DNA of 64,000 bases from Erysipelotrichaceae bacterium (lineage in GTDB: Bacteria; Bacillota_I; Bacilli_A; Erysipelotrichales; Erysipelotrichaceae): NCBI GenBank assembly GCA_030694975.1, contig JAUYTU010000041.1, forward strand, positions 1-64,000, in the 5' to 3' direction. Under the pieces are notes generated by a model. It saw only the letters and a program-made list of their open reading frames with translations. It did no database searches and was not told where the DNA came from. Positions 17,047-25,641 of the stretch are shown piece after piece; positions within the stretch are counted from its first letter, which is position 1, and every line of letters starts with the position of its first letter. Both the position numbers and the translations under genes were made by a program.

Positions 17047-17834
17047 AGGGTTGGGCGTTGGTGACCGGTGCTTCTTCAGGTATCGGACGTCAGATTGCGA
17101 TTGATTTGGCTAAAGAAGGATATGCGAGTATTCTTCTGGCACGCCGTGAAAGTGCGTTGATTGAGTTGAAGAAGGAGATTTTGGACACGTACGGTATCAG
17201 TTCACTGGTGTTGCCATTGGATTTGTCGGCGGTGGGCAGTGTTGATGAAATTGTCCGTTTGATTAAAAGTGAAGACATCGTTCTTTCGATATTGATCAAT
17301 AATGCGGGTTTTGGGGATCATAATGCGTTTGAGGATGCGGATATTGCTAAGCTGATTTCGATGATTGATCTCAATTGTACGAAGTTGGTCGAGTTGACGC
17401 ATGCGATGATTCCGCTGATGTTAAAGAATTCCTATATTATGAATGTGGCTTCGTTGGCTGGCTTTATGCCCGGTCCGTTAATGTCGGTGTATTATGCAAC
17501 CAAAGCGTTTGTGTTGTCATTCTCTCAGGCATTACATACCGAATTGTTGCCACTGAATATATCTTCGAGTGCCTTATGTCCGGGACCGGTTCACACGGAG
17601 TTCGGTCAGGTTGCGGTGACCGGTGATTTAGCGGCGTTTAATTCAATTTCGGCGCAAAATGTTGAAGAGGTATCCGCGCTTGCGTTAAAGCAGATGTTTA
17701 AGCGCAAGCAAATCATTTTGACACATCCGACGCACCGTTTTGTTGTATTTCTGTTACGTTTGGCACCGCGTAAAGTGGTGGGTCCGATTGTTTATAAAGC
17801 TCAAAGTAAACGATTAGCTAAAAAAAGCCATTGA
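17043..17834 (+). CDS. Short-chain dehydrogenase/reductase
   Basis: A 263-residue classical SDR. NAD(P) is bound by GASSGIGRQIA (residues 8-18); NNAGFGD (about 86) stabilises the fold; the catalytic serine lies in MNVASLAGF (about 138) and YYATKAFV (about 151) holds the YxxxK pair. Such proteins reduce carbonyls of small or lipid substrates; the substrate here is unknown. Coupling to pheT by an ATGA overlap suggests it is expressed under the phenylalanine T-box, although no link in function is evident. An A/T-only stem at 17817-17845 follows and may act as a weak terminator. Confidence 0.85.
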   Translation: MKGWALVTGASSGIGRQIAIDLAKEGYASILLARRESALIELKKEILDTYGISSLVLPLDLSAVGSVDEIVRLIKSEDIVLSILINNAGFGDHNAFEDADIAKLISMIDLNCTKLVELTHAMIPLMLKNSYIMNVASLAGFMPGPLMSVYYATKAFVLSFSQALHTELLPLNISSSALCPGPVHTEFGQVAVTGDLAAFNSISAQNVEEVSALALKQMFKRKQIILTHPTHRFVVFLLRLAPRKVVGPIVYKAQSKRLAKKSH

Positions 17835-17858
17835 TTTTTTTTAGCCTTTGAGTTGAGA

Positions 17859-17887
17859 TTGTAAGGGTTTTTGTGTCATGGTATAAT
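17859..17887 (+). promoter_or_regulatory. yebC promoter
   Basis: TTGTAA (17859-17864), 17 bases, TATAAT (17882-17887). Confidence 0.75.
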
Positions 17888-17917
17888 GTCTACGTTAAAA
17901 AAGGAAGGTCGATCAAC

Positions 17918-18643
17918 ATGGGAAGAGCGTTTGAAGTACGCAAGTCGGCGATGGCAAAGACCTCCGCCGCAAAAACGAAGATTTATTCGCGTTTCGGTAA
18001 GGAAATTTATGTCGCTGCGAAAGCCGGTATTCCTGATCCGGAGATGAATGTCAGTTTGCGTCGGATCATAGAAAAAGCAAGAGCCAATCAGGTGCCTGCG
18101 GATATCATTAAGCGGGCCATAGAGAAGGCGAAGGGCGGCGGTTCCGAGCAATATACCGATGTCCGTTATGAAGGTTTTGGTCCGGGAGCATCGACGGTCG
18201 TCATTGACTGTCTGACGGATAATGTCAATCGTACGTACAGTGAAATTCGTAACTGTTTCAATAAGTCCAAATCAAAAATCGGGGTTCAGGGCAGCGTGTT
18301 ACATACGTATGATTCTTTGGGTATTTTATCTTTTGTGTATGATGATGAAGATAAAATGTTGGAAGCGCTGATCGAACATGAGGTTGACGTTAAGGATTTG
18401 GAGTTGGAAGACGGTGTGATGACGTTGTATGTTGAGCCGACGGATTTGTATAAGGCGAAGGATGCGGTGGACACGATTTTGCCGGAGTGTGAGTTTAGTA
18501 CTTTGGAAAATACGTTGTTACCTCAGGATTATGTTTCACTTTCATCGGATGAAGACAAGCAAATGTTTGAACGTCTGATGGGTATGATTGATGAAATCGA
18601 TGACGTTCAAAATGTGTTTCACAACGTTTCGTCGGACGAATAA
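17918..18643 (+). CDS. yebC: YebC/PmpR-family protein
   Basis: A 241-residue member of the YebC/TACO1 family. The amino part (MGRAFEVRKSAMAKTSAAKTKIYSRFGKEI as consecutive conserved blocks) and the central YEGFGPGASTVVIDCLTDNVNRT block are diagnostic. Members were long annotated as transcription regulators; more recent work ties them to translation of difficult peptide stretches, such as polyproline. This protein has MGRAFEVRK where many have MAGHSKW, the YeeN-like variant common in Bacillota. ATG 17918 follows AAGGAAGG. The stop codon is directly followed by the start codon of tagD. Confidence 0.88.
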   Translation: MGRAFEVRKSAMAKTSAAKTKIYSRFGKEIYVAAKAGIPDPEMNVSLRRIIEKARANQVPADIIKRAIEKAKGGGSEQYTDVRYEGFGPGASTVVIDCLTDNVNRTYSEIRNCFNKSKSKIGVQGSVLHTYDSLGILSFVYDDEDKMLEALIEHEVDVKDLELEDGVMTLYVEPTDLYKAKDAVDTILPECEFSTLENTLLPQDYVSLSSDEDKQMFERLMGMIDEIDDVQNVFHNVSSDE

Positions 18644-19042
18644 ATGAGACGCGTGATTACCTATGGTACCTATGATTTGTTGCATGTCGGTCATATCAAC
18701 ATGCTCAAGCGGGCCAGGGGATTAGGGGACTATCTGATTGTCGGATTAAGCAATGATGCGATCAATGCGTTTAAAGGTAAGAAGGTTTATCATGATTATC
18801 AGGAGCGCAAAGCGATGCTTGAGGCTGTTCGTTATGTGGATTTGGTCATTGAAGAGCATGATTGGGATCAGAAGCGTTTGGATATTGAGAAGTATCAGAT
18901 TGATCTATTGGTTGCCGGTGAAGAGTGGAAAGGCGATTTTGATTATCTGAGTGATCTTTGTGAGGTCATTTATCTGCCTCGTACCGAAGGTGTTTCAACC
19001 AGTAAAATCATGCATGACTTACTGAAGAACCATAAAAAGTAG
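18644..19042 (+). CDS. tagD: Glycerol-3-phosphate cytidylyltransferase family protein
   Basis: A 132-residue nucleotidyltransferase, the same size as TagD/TarD, which makes CDP-glycerol for teichoic acid. Key motifs are GTYDLLHVGHINML (residues 8-21, with the HxGH pair) and RTEGVSTSKI (about 112-121). It starts on the base after the yebC stop codon. No teichoic acid genes flank it here, so the product may serve wall teichoic acid made elsewhere or decorate a surface polymer. The family also contains other cytidylyltransferases, so the substrate is inferred. Confidence 0.85.
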   Translation: MRRVITYGTYDLLHVGHINMLKRARGLGDYLIVGLSNDAINAFKGKKVYHDYQERKAMLEAVRYVDLVIEEHDWDQKRLDIEKYQIDLLVAGEEWKGDFDYLSDLCEVIYLPRTEGVSTSKIMHDLLKNHKK

Positions 19043-19054
19043 CGCTAGCGCTAC
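19039..19054. terminator. Palindromic terminator shared by tagD and tmcAL
   Basis: A perfect 16-base palindrome GTAGCGCTAGCGCTAC. On the minus strand it is followed by TTTTT (complement of 19034-19038) and so ends tmcAL; it also includes the tagD stop codon. Confidence 0.7.
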
Positions 19055-20169
19055 CGTTGAATAATAACAGGACCCTGACTTTCGCGAGAAATGATGCGGT
19101 CCTTTTCTTTTGAATCAAAGACAGAAGCGTAGACTTGGGTGGCTTTGTGCTCCATCACTCGATAGGGAAGTGGAATCTGATTGAAACGCGAAGCCACCTT
19201 GATTTCCTTTTCTTTGTACATTTGTAAAGCTTTGAGACCTTGTTGATTGAAACCTAAGACGCGCAAAGTGTCGATTTTAGGTAACTCTCTGACATTTTTC
19301 TTGGTGTTATGTAATAACAATTGGACCATCGTGCGTTGGATGCGTGCTTTGCTGTATCGACGATTGACGCATGCGTCAATGAAATGACCGGCATCGTCAA
19401 ATTTAGTGGCTTGTTTGATCATATGAGATTCAATCCCTTCACTGACCAAAAATACTTCTTGAAGATAGCTTTTTGGTAAGGTCAGCAGGATGTGTTTGAG
19501 AAGTGGATAGTACAATTGCCAATCCGGATAGGTGGATTGTTCCATCAGAAAGCCCATGGGCGTCATATGGCTTATATTCGTATTATCTTTCAACGCCTTT
19601 CGAATGGCGGTTGCACTGGCAATCGGGTTATCGGTATCGATGCTGTGATAACTGTTGGTTCGTAAGATCGTGTGGGGTGATATGTTAAAGCTCTGTGCGG
19701 CTTTGCAATAGCCAATGCCTAAGATATCGTTAGGATCATATTCGCCAGATAAAAGTCCGAGTGCTTTGGGATAACTGTTTCCGGTGCGCATACTTTCTTT
19801 AAGTCCGTCGATATTAATACTGAGTTCGGCAATTTCTTTGATGGTTTGAAGATCGTTGGACTCACTGCCAAATACGATGTCACTTGCTTGTGCTAAGGCT
19901 AGGATTTCTACGGATTTATAGGCAAAGGTTTGTGCACTTTGGGTTGCGAAGGCTACGGGAAGTTCAATCACCAGATCAACACCGTGTTGAAGTGCGATTT
20001 GGGTTCGTTGCCATTTATCGCAAATGGCTGGTTCGCCGCGTTGGACAAAGTGTCCCGACATGACCGCAATCAAAACGTCCGGCTGCATCAGTTGTCGGGT
20101 TTGTTCGATATGATATTGATGACCGTTGTGAAACGGGTTGTACTCGGTTACGATTCCGGTTATTTTCAT
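19051..20169 (-). CDS. tmcAL: tRNA(Met) cytidine acetate ligase
   Basis: A 372-residue protein of the TmcAL (YlbM) family, which makes N4-acetylcytidine at the wobble position of elongator tRNA-Met from acetate and ATP. The nucleotidyltransferase fold starts with GIVTEYNPFHNGHQYHI (HxGH at about 14-17), followed by MSGHFVQRGEPAICDKW and ELPVAFATQSA, all conserved. Length fits the family. It is convergent with tagD and divergent from the lipase gene, so it is monocistronic. The stop codon falls inside the shared palindromic terminator. Confidence 0.9.
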   Translation of the reverse strand: MKITGIVTEYNPFHNGHQYHIEQTRQLMQPDVLIAVMSGHFVQRGEPAICDKWQRTQIALQHGVDLVIELPVAFATQSAQTFAYKSVEILALAQASDIVFGSESNDLQTIKEIAELSINIDGLKESMRTGNSYPKALGLLSGEYDPNDILGIGYCKAAQSFNISPHTILRTNSYHSIDTDNPIASATAIRKALKDNTNISHMTPMGFLMEQSTYPDWQLYYPLLKHILLTLPKSYLQEVFLVSEGIESHMIKQATKFDDAGHFIDACVNRRYSKARIQRTMVQLLLHNTKKNVRELPKIDTLRVLGFNQQGLKALQMYKEKEIKVASRFNQIPLPYRVMEHKATQVYASVFDSKEKDRIISRESQGPVIIQR

Positions 20170-20201
20170 GGTATCACCGTGTGTATTTTAGCATATTTTC
20201 T

Positions 20202-20230
20202 TTGACTATTCACAAATTGTTTCTTATGAT
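20202..20230 (+). promoter_or_regulatory. Promoter of the alpha/beta hydrolase gene
   Basis: TTGACT (20202-20207), 17 bases, TATGAT (20225-20230). Confidence 0.65.
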
Positions 20231-20251
20231 GAAAGAAAAGGGAGGTCCGTT

Positions 20252-21169
20252 ATGGAAATTATCAGAACACAGTCTGAATTTGACGGGCAAACGATTACTT
20301 CATCTTTATATATGCCTGAGTCGCCTAAAGCGCTTGTTGTCATATTTCACGGACTGATGGAACATCGTCATCGTTATCAGGATTTTGCGCAGGCCTTGGT
20401 GAATGAGGGGTATGCGGTTTTGAGTCCGGATCATCGTGGTCATGGGGATAGTCCGTATGATGGAAAACTATACGGCTATTTTGCGGATCACAATGGCTGG
20501 TTGGCTAATCTGGAAGATTTGCAGCGCATCATTTATCAGGCGAAAATCAGAACCGGTTCGGTGGAGATTTTCTTGTTTGGTCACAGCATGGGCTCCTTGG
20601 CGGCGCGCAGTTATTTGAAGCGCTATGAAAATGAGTTGAGTGGTGTGTATTTGTCCGGTTCCTCCGCGTATTCACCCATGATTTATGTGGGTCGGTTTCT
20701 GGCGGAGATATTTTCAGTTCTTCGCGGCAAGCGTCCATGCAATTTATTGTTTCATATGATTTTTGATCCGTTTAATAAAGGAATTTCACCGTTGCGCACA
20801 CCGTTTGATTGGTTGAGTATCGATTCGGACAATGTCGATCGCTATATCGCTGATCCAAAATGTGGATTTGTCTTGCCGGCAAAGGGCTATCGGGATTTGT
20901 TTGATGGTTTGTTGGATGTTTATAAATCCAAAGGTTGGACGGTCATGCGTCCGCAACTGCCGATTCATTTTGTGACGGGGGAGTTCGATGTGCCGGCGGG
21001 GTTGGCGAAGGGTGTTGAACATGCGGTGAAGGCGTTACAAAAAGAAGGATATAAGAAGGTCACTTCGACCATGTATCCGGGGGTTCGTCATGAGTTGCTT
21101 CAAGAAAAAATAAAAGAGCAAGTCACGCACGATTTCTTGCTCTGGTTGGAGGATTTGATTAGTAAATAA
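20252..21169 (+). CDS. Alpha/beta hydrolase, monoacylglycerol lipase/lysophospholipase type
   Basis: A 305-residue serine hydrolase. The oxyanion region is VVIFHGLMEHRHRY (about 30-43), DHRGHGDS is the strand-helix turn, the nucleophile lies in GHSMGSLA (about 110-117), and the acid and histidine of the triad are probably in EFDVPAG and GVRHELLQE (about 281). A cap domain of about 85 residues separates the halves. There is no signal peptide, so it acts in the cytoplasm, probably on monoacylglycerols or lysophospholipids. GGAGG stands at 20241-20245. Its end overlaps the convergent gene on the other strand by 11 bases. Confidence 0.83.
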   Translation: MEIIRTQSEFDGQTITSSLYMPESPKALVVIFHGLMEHRHRYQDFAQALVNEGYAVLSPDHRGHGDSPYDGKLYGYFADHNGWLANLEDLQRIIYQAKIRTGSVEIFLFGHSMGSLAARSYLKRYENELSGVYLSGSSAYSPMIYVGRFLAEIFSVLRGKRPCNLLFHMIFDPFNKGISPLRTPFDWLSIDSDNVDRYIADPKCGFVLPAKGYRDLFDGLLDVYKSKGWTVMRPQLPIHFVTGEFDVPAGLAKGVEHAVKALQKEGYKKVTSTMYPGVRHELLQEKIKEQVTHDFLLWLEDLISK

Positions 21170-21806
21170 GCCAAATGAGAATTTGAATGGTGATCCATCC
21201 GGCGGTAAGCACGCCTTTGCGCTTGGGAATCATTTGCATACTCAGTATAAAGATAATGGCTAAGACCAGACTGATGATCCAGTCGCGGGGCAGCAGCTGA
21301 AAACTCCATGAAAGTGCTGTCAGTGTCAGTAGGGTTAGAATTGCTAGCATTGGAACGCTCTGTTTGACGGGGCGTTTTATTTTGTCTGGTTTTCTTGTTT
21401 CTGAGGTAACATGTTCATCGGTATGAATAAATATATACCCATATTTCTCACAGCTCTTCTTTAAAAAGTCAGTGATTTCTTCGGGGTCGAGATAGATGTG
21501 TTTGGTTTTTCCGGTAATCGTCTGATAACTGACGAATTGGTGAAAGCCTTCGATTGGGTTTGCCAGCAATACTCTGCTGTTGCCGTTATCGATGTATTCA
21601 CTTACGCGGTGATAGTATTTCAATTGATTTTGTTTCTCATCAATTGAAACAGCGAGGACCAAATTGATTTTTGAGGGTTCTTCATCGCTGTTGTGACAAT
21701 CAAAAAACATGTCCGAGTAAAGATCGTATTTCGGATGATAGGTGCATATAAAGTTCATTTGATTAAGTTGGGATGTCAGGTCTTGAATTATGATAGCTTT
21801 TGACAT
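21159..21806 (-). CDS. Unrecognised protein with a cytosolic domain and three C-terminal membrane segments
   Basis: I do not recognise this 215-residue protein. Residues 1-125 are soluble and acidic with several aromatic strands, residues 126-145 are a basic linker (RKPDKIKRPVK), and residues 146-166, 172-190 and 197-215 are hydrophobic, so the protein ends in the membrane with its head in the cytoplasm. The start follows AAAGAGG. A minus-strand -10 (TATACT, complement of 21830-21835) lies upstream. It overlaps the end of the convergent lipase gene by 11 bases. Codon use resembles neighbouring genes, so it is probably real. Confidence 0.65.
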   Translation of the reverse strand: MSKAIIIQDLTSQLNQMNFICTYHPKYDLYSDMFFDCHNSDEEPSKINLVLAVSIDEKQNQLKYYHRVSEYIDNGNSRVLLANPIEGFHQFVSYQTITGKTKHIYLDPEEITDFLKKSCEKYGYIFIHTDEHVTSETRKPDKIKRPVKQSVPMLAILTLLTLTALSWSFQLLPRDWIISLVLAIIFILSMQMIPKRKGVLTAGWITIQILIWLIY

Positions 21807-21961
21807 TGATGAACCTCTTTTATTGTTTTAGTATATCATTTGTTGAGTAAAAGTGCATGTCTATTTCTGATGAAAAGCTCAGTTTTTTATCTGCTAATTT
21901 ATATGAAGGTTGCCAAGTCCAAAAAGACAATTAATGATAGTTGAAAAGCGGTTTTCTCTTG

Positions 21962-21990
21962 TTGACATGTTTTTAATAATTTCGGATAAT
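21962..21990 (+). promoter_or_regulatory. Promoter of the 22014 lipoprotein gene
   Basis: TTGACA (21962-21967), 17 bases, GATAAT (21985-21990). Confidence 0.75.
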
Positions 21991-22013
21991 ATTGGCAAAT
22001 GGGGGATAATGAT

Positions 22014-22670
22014 ATGTTCATAATTAGAAAGCAAGTGTTGATGGTTCTTTGTCTTGTTCTTTTGTTTCTGAGTGGTTGCTCGTCGAAGCCGAAGCTCACA
22101 TTTGAACAGTTGGCAGCATGGAAGGACGAGGTTTTTGTCAGTGAATTCGGTGGGTTTTCAGTTGATGCACCTCAAAAGTGGACTTATTTAAGTGATGAGG
22201 AAATAAAAACTCAACTCGAAGGTTTGGATAATGTGATTTACGAAACGCCGCAGGTGAGTCTGGATGAATTTCAGAAGTCGACCGGTTTATATCCGTTGGT
22301 ATTCGTACATGAAGGTCAGGATGATGAAGGGGAAGGTTTTGTTGCCTATGCTTTTGTCATTTTTGAGCGATTGGGTGTTTTGGAACGTTTGTCGGTCAAG
22401 ACCTCGGATAAGTATCTGGAGTTGTTGAAAGATGATTATATAAAGGAAGATACCCATGGCATTTATTATAGTTATGGGGATGTATATTCGATGAACATCG
22501 GTGAAGATGAGTATCGTTGTCTGCCGATGGTGTTGAATGCATATCAATTAAAGCAGGTTATTGCGGTGAGGATCAAGGATGATTTTGTGATTGCGTTGCT
22601 CATAACGGCTCCATTGAATCATTCGGAACTGATTGATGAAGCGCTTGATGCATTCGCAGTTTTTCAATGA
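22014..22670 (+). CDS. Predicted lipoprotein of unknown function
   Basis: A 218-residue exported protein. The signal sequence ends in the lipobox LSGC (cysteine near residue 24), so it should be diacylated and held on the outer face of the membrane. The rest has no domain I recognise; it looks like a mixed alpha/beta fold, with FSVDAPQKWTYLSDEE resembling the start of photosystem II PsbP-like or similar sensor lipoprotein folds, which is only an impression. ATG 22014 is preferred over 21999, because GGGGGAT (22001-22007) then serves as ribosome site. Single gene with its own promoter. Confidence 0.72.
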   Translation: MFIIRKQVLMVLCLVLLFLSGCSSKPKLTFEQLAAWKDEVFVSEFGGFSVDAPQKWTYLSDEEIKTQLEGLDNVIYETPQVSLDEFQKSTGLYPLVFVHEGQDDEGEGFVAYAFVIFERLGVLERLSVKTSDKYLELLKDDYIKEDTHGIYYSYGDVYSMNIGEDEYRCLPMVLNAYQLKQVIAVRIKDDFVIALLITAPLNHSELIDEALDAFAVFQ

Positions 22671-22701
22671 GTTGCCCATTTCGGTGATTGTTTACTTTTT
22701 G

Positions 22702-22737
22702 TTGACTTTACCCGTGATTTTACATATAATTATCACG
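22702..22737 (+). promoter_or_regulatory. yceD-rpmF promoter with an inverted repeat
   Basis: TTGACT (22702-22707), 17 bases, TATAAT (22725-22730). CGTGAT (22713-22718) and ATCACG (22732-22737) form an inverted repeat spanning the -10, a possible repressor site. Confidence 0.65.
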
Positions 22738-22757
22738 TTAACGAATAGGGTGATTTT

Positions 22758-23270
22758 GTGAAGTGGTCGAAAACCGAGCTGTATCAGCATGCAGATGAAG
22801 TAATGCCTTTTGAAGAGCGGATTCAGTTTAGTGTCGGTGCTTTTCAACACAGTGACCGCTTGCGAGAAGTAAGAGACGTTGTTGTCAAAGGCGAAGGCCG
22901 TTATGACAGTAACTGTAACCGGTTCGTCGTGAATTTTTCCATTCAAGGAACCATGGTCGTACCTTGTGCGGTAACATTGGAAGATGTGATCGTACCACTG
23001 CAGACTACGGCAACCGAAGTGTTCTCATTTATTCCCAGTGAAAATGAGAGTGAGGATGTTGAGGTTGTCAAAGGCGATGTGATAGAGTTGTTCGAGCTCG
23101 TTTATCAGTTGATCTTAATGGAAGCCCCGTTGAAAGTCGTTCGGGCGGATTTAAAAGAATATCCCAAGGGCGATGGCTGGGAAGTCATTAAAGAAGAAGA
23201 TTACGAAGCTTTGAGGAAGTCAGAGATTGATCCACGGTTAGCAAAGCTCAAAGATTATAACCCGCAATGA
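22758..23270 (+). CDS. yceD: YceD/DUF177 protein
   Basis: A 170-residue protein of the DUF177 (YceD) family, nearly always encoded just before rpmF in bacteria and linked to 23S rRNA processing or large-subunit assembly in several organisms. Typical blocks are RDVVVKGEGRYD, MVVPCAVTLEDVIVPL and the acidic strand VVKGDVIELFELVYQLILMEAP, with the closing PRLAKL. Starts with GTG 22758 behind AGGGTGA. The rpmF start is 17 bases after its stop, which confirms the pairing. Confidence 0.88.
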   Translation: MKWSKTELYQHADEVMPFEERIQFSVGAFQHSDRLREVRDVVVKGEGRYDSNCNRFVVNFSIQGTMVVPCAVTLEDVIVPLQTTATEVFSFIPSENESEDVEVVKGDVIELFELVYQLILMEAPLKVVRADLKEYPKGDGWEVIKEEDYEALRKSEIDPRLAKLKDYNPQ

Positions 23271-23287
23271 ACAGGAGGTGTTGAAAC

Positions 23288-23452
23288 ATGGCAGTTCAAC
23301 AAAGAAGAAATTCGAAGACCCGTAAGGCAAAACGCAGAACGCACTACAAATTACCACAAGTAACGTTGGTAAAGTGTCCCTCATGCGGAGAATTCAAGCA
23401 ACCGCATCGCTTATGCGAATGTGGCCACTATGAAGGTCTTAAGAGCGCTTAA
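23288..23452 (+). CDS. rpmF: Large ribosomal subunit protein bL32
   Basis: A 54-residue ribosomal protein, too short for usual gene-length filters. It begins [19 protein letters not shown], as bL32 does, and has a four-cysteine zinc site, CPSC (30-33) and CECG (43-46 region). The zinc-binding form is the usual one when the gene pairs with yceD. AGGAGGTG at 23274-23281 is a very strong ribosome site. The stop codon lies inside the following terminator. Confidence 0.96.
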   Translation: MAVQQRRNSKTRKAKRRTHYKLPQVTLVKCPSCGEFKQPHRLCECGHYEGLKSA

Positions 23453-23463
23453 GCGCTTTTTTC
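23444..23463 (+). terminator. Terminator overlapping the rpmF stop codon
   Basis: Palindrome AGCGCTTAAGCGCT (23444-23457), then TTTTTTC. The last codons and stop of rpmF form the left arm. Confidence 0.8.
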
Positions 23464-23512
23464 TTTTGGAAAATCGCGAGTTTGACGGAAGGTTGACGAG
23501 AACCTGACGATG

Positions 23513-23541
23513 TTCACTTTAATTTTTTATTGTGATATAAT
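23513..23541 (+). promoter_or_regulatory. Promoter of the FemX-like gene
   Basis: TTCACT (23513-23518), 17 bases, TATAAT (23536-23541). Confidence 0.65.
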
Positions 23542-23559
23542 GTGCGCGGAGGGATGCTT

Positions 23560-24783
23560 GTGAGTATTGTATTCAGAAACGACCCAGATATTGCGCTATA
23601 TGATTCGTTTGTTAAGAATCATCCGGATAGCTCTATGTATCAAATGTCAGGTTGGTCAACCGTTAAAAAAGAGTGGGAATGTTTGCGGATCATTGGTGAA
23701 TCTGATGGTAATATTGTGTGTGCGGTACAGATTCTAATCCGCACTTTTCCTTTTGGCAAAAAACTTTTCTATATTCCGCGGGGTCCGCTGATGGCTGATA
23801 AAAGGTTTTCAAAAGAGTTCTTTGCTTATATCAAAGAGATGGCGAAAAAACAGGGTGCTTTTTGTGTAAAGTTTGATCCCAATCAGGTTTATCAGCAGCT
23901 GGATTCGAAGGGCAATGTGTTGTTACAACATTCGGAATTAATTGATTTTTATCTTGAATGTGATAAGAAGATGTTTCATAAAGGCTTTGATAAGGCGATG
24001 GGAGCTTATGCTCAGCCTCGCTATAATGCGGTTGCACAACTTAGTGATACGATGGATGAGAATTTTACGAATTCAGCGAAGAGAAACATTAAAATCGCTG
24101 TGAAGAAGAATGTGAGAGTTGAGATTTTTTCAAGGGATAAGCTTGACTCATTTGCATATCTGATGGAACTGACGGAGCAGCGCAAGGGGATTTCTCTTCG
24201 AAACCGCGAGTATTTTCAGCGTTTCTTTGATGCTTTTGATTCGCAGGTAATCTTGTTTATGGCTAGTATCGATTTTGTAAGTAGTATTCAAGTGTGTCAA
24301 CAGTCTATTGAAGAGCTTCAAGGTGCACTTGCCATCGCTAAGAAAGAGACGAATCGAGTGATTGAACAACGGGTTCAACTTGAGAATTTTATAAAAGAGA
24401 AGGATTTTTTCATTGAAAAGCAAATAAAGTATGGAGATGAGGCGGATGTTGGTGGGTTGCTTGTACTTTTTCATAAGGATACAGCCGAATATGTATATTC
24501 AGGGATGAACATTGAATTTTCGAAATATGAGCCGGGCTATCTGGTTTGGTCAAAAGCGATGGAATATTCAAGATCGGTTGGTTGTGAGTTTGTCAATTTT
24601 GGCGGAGTTAATGGTGAATTGGATGATCGTTTATGGGAGTTTAAACGTTCGTTAGGTTCGTTTGTTTATGAATATGTCGGGGAGTTTGATTTAGTCATTC
24701 AGCCCTTGGTGTATACACTTTTTGAAAGTGGGTTGCCTTTAGCTAAGAAGGTCGTGCGAAAATTGAAACGTTTAAACAAATAG
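23560..24783 (+). CDS. FemX/FemAB-type aminoacyltransferase (peptidoglycan bridge formation)
   Basis: A 407-residue non-ribosomal peptidyltransferase of the FemABX family, which moves amino acids from aminoacyl-tRNA to the peptide of lipid II on the inner face of the membrane. Two GNAT-like halves are visible (KKLFYIPRGPL near 70-80; VYSGMNIEFSKYEPGYLVWSKAMEYS near 310-335; the NFGGVNG turn), separated by a helical arm (about 245-300) of heptad-like QQSIEEL repeats, as in FemA/FemX. GTG 23560 is chosen because GGAGGG is at 23548-23553. The amino acid used cannot be predicted. It is followed at 17 bases by a VanY-like gene, suggesting a small cell-wall unit. Confidence 0.85.
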   Translation: MSIVFRNDPDIALYDSFVKNHPDSSMYQMSGWSTVKKEWECLRIIGESDGNIVCAVQILIRTFPFGKKLFYIPRGPLMADKRFSKEFFAYIKEMAKKQGAFCVKFDPNQVYQQLDSKGNVLLQHSELIDFYLECDKKMFHKGFDKAMGAYAQPRYNAVAQLSDTMDENFTNSAKRNIKIAVKKNVRVEIFSRDKLDSFAYLMELTEQRKGISLRNREYFQRFFDAFDSQVILFMASIDFVSSIQVCQQSIEELQGALAIAKKETNRVIEQRVQLENFIKEKDFFIEKQIKYGDEADVGGLLVLFHKDTAEYVYSGMNIEFSKYEPGYLVWSKAMEYSRSVGCEFVNFGGVNGELDDRLWEFKRSLGSFVYEYVGEFDLVIQPLVYTLFESGLPLAKKVVRKLKRLNK

Positions 24784-24800
24784 GGAATAACGGAGAAGAA

Positions 24801-25565
24801 ATGAAGAAATTTCTATGGGTTCTATTGTTGTTGTTAGCTGGGTGTGTTTCAAGTGTGTCGGAAGAACCGCAATTGAATCCAGTGAAGGGTACGTATCGTT
24901 TTGTAGAGGAAACGGAGGGTAATTTGTCGTTGGTCGATGATGCATTGCGCTTTTCACTGTATGATAAATTCATCAGTGAACTGAGATTATCCAGAGATCC
25001 TCACTATTACTATCGTTCAATCACGTTGTTGGTAAATAAGAAGATTGGCTTGCCTGTGGACTTTGTTCCAAAAGATCTGATAAAGACTTCAGTGGCGCTG
25101 TCGCCTAGCAGCAGTTTTACTTCGATTCGCAGGGATGTCAACAATGCTCTCACTGTCATGTTTGATGCTGCTTTAGAAGATGGATACCAGCTACGGTTTC
25201 ATTCGGGATATCGCAGCTACTCAGCGCAAAAGCGCATCTATGAAAACTATGCTCAGAAATTTGGAAAAGCGCAGGCCGATGTGTTTTCGGCAAAGGCGGG
25301 TCATAGTGAACATCAGACCGGTTTAGCGATTGATATCACTTCGCCAAGCAGTACTGGATTGTTCGCTGTTGACTTTGGGGATAGTAATGAGGGTATGTGG
25401 GTTGCAAAGCATGCCCATATCTTTGGTTTTATCATACGATATCCTAAAGACAAAAATGAAATCACCGGCTACATCTACGAGCCATGGCATATTCGCTATG
25501 TAGGTATCCCTTTGGCAACTCAATTGTATGAGTCGGGCTTAGTGATGGAAGAATTAGACAATTAA
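24801..25565 (+). CDS. VanY/DacB-type D-alanyl-D-alanine carboxypeptidase lipoprotein
   Basis: A 254-residue lipoprotein (lipobox LAGC, cysteine near 15). Residues 125-245 form a VanY-type zinc peptidase: SGYRSY, the ligand pair in SEHQTGLAIDI (His and Asp), and EPWHIRY with the third ligand. It should trim the terminal D-alanine from stem peptides at the outer face of the membrane. It is cotranscribed with the FemX-like gene, both acting on the peptidoglycan stem. A strong terminator follows. Confidence 0.9.
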   Translation: MKKFLWVLLLLLAGCVSSVSEEPQLNPVKGTYRFVEETEGNLSLVDDALRFSLYDKFISELRLSRDPHYYYRSITLLVNKKIGLPVDFVPKDLIKTSVALSPSSSFTSIRRDVNNALTVMFDAALEDGYQLRFHSGYRSYSAQKRIYENYAQKFGKAQADVFSAKAGHSEHQTGLAIDITSPSSTGLFAVDFGDSNEGMWVAKHAHIFGFIIRYPKDKNEITGYIYEPWHIRYVGIPLATQLYESGLVMEELDN

Positions 25566-25588
25566 CAGAACCAAGTTCTGTTTTTTTT
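25564..25588 (+). terminator. Intrinsic terminator after the carboxypeptidase gene
   Basis: Arms AACAGAAC (25564-25571) and GTTCTGTT (25575-25582), then eight T. Confidence 0.88.
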
Positions 25589-25641
25589 GGTGAGTTCAGT
25601 GATATAATGCTTATGAAAGGCTAAGTTTCGGGGGGATATTT

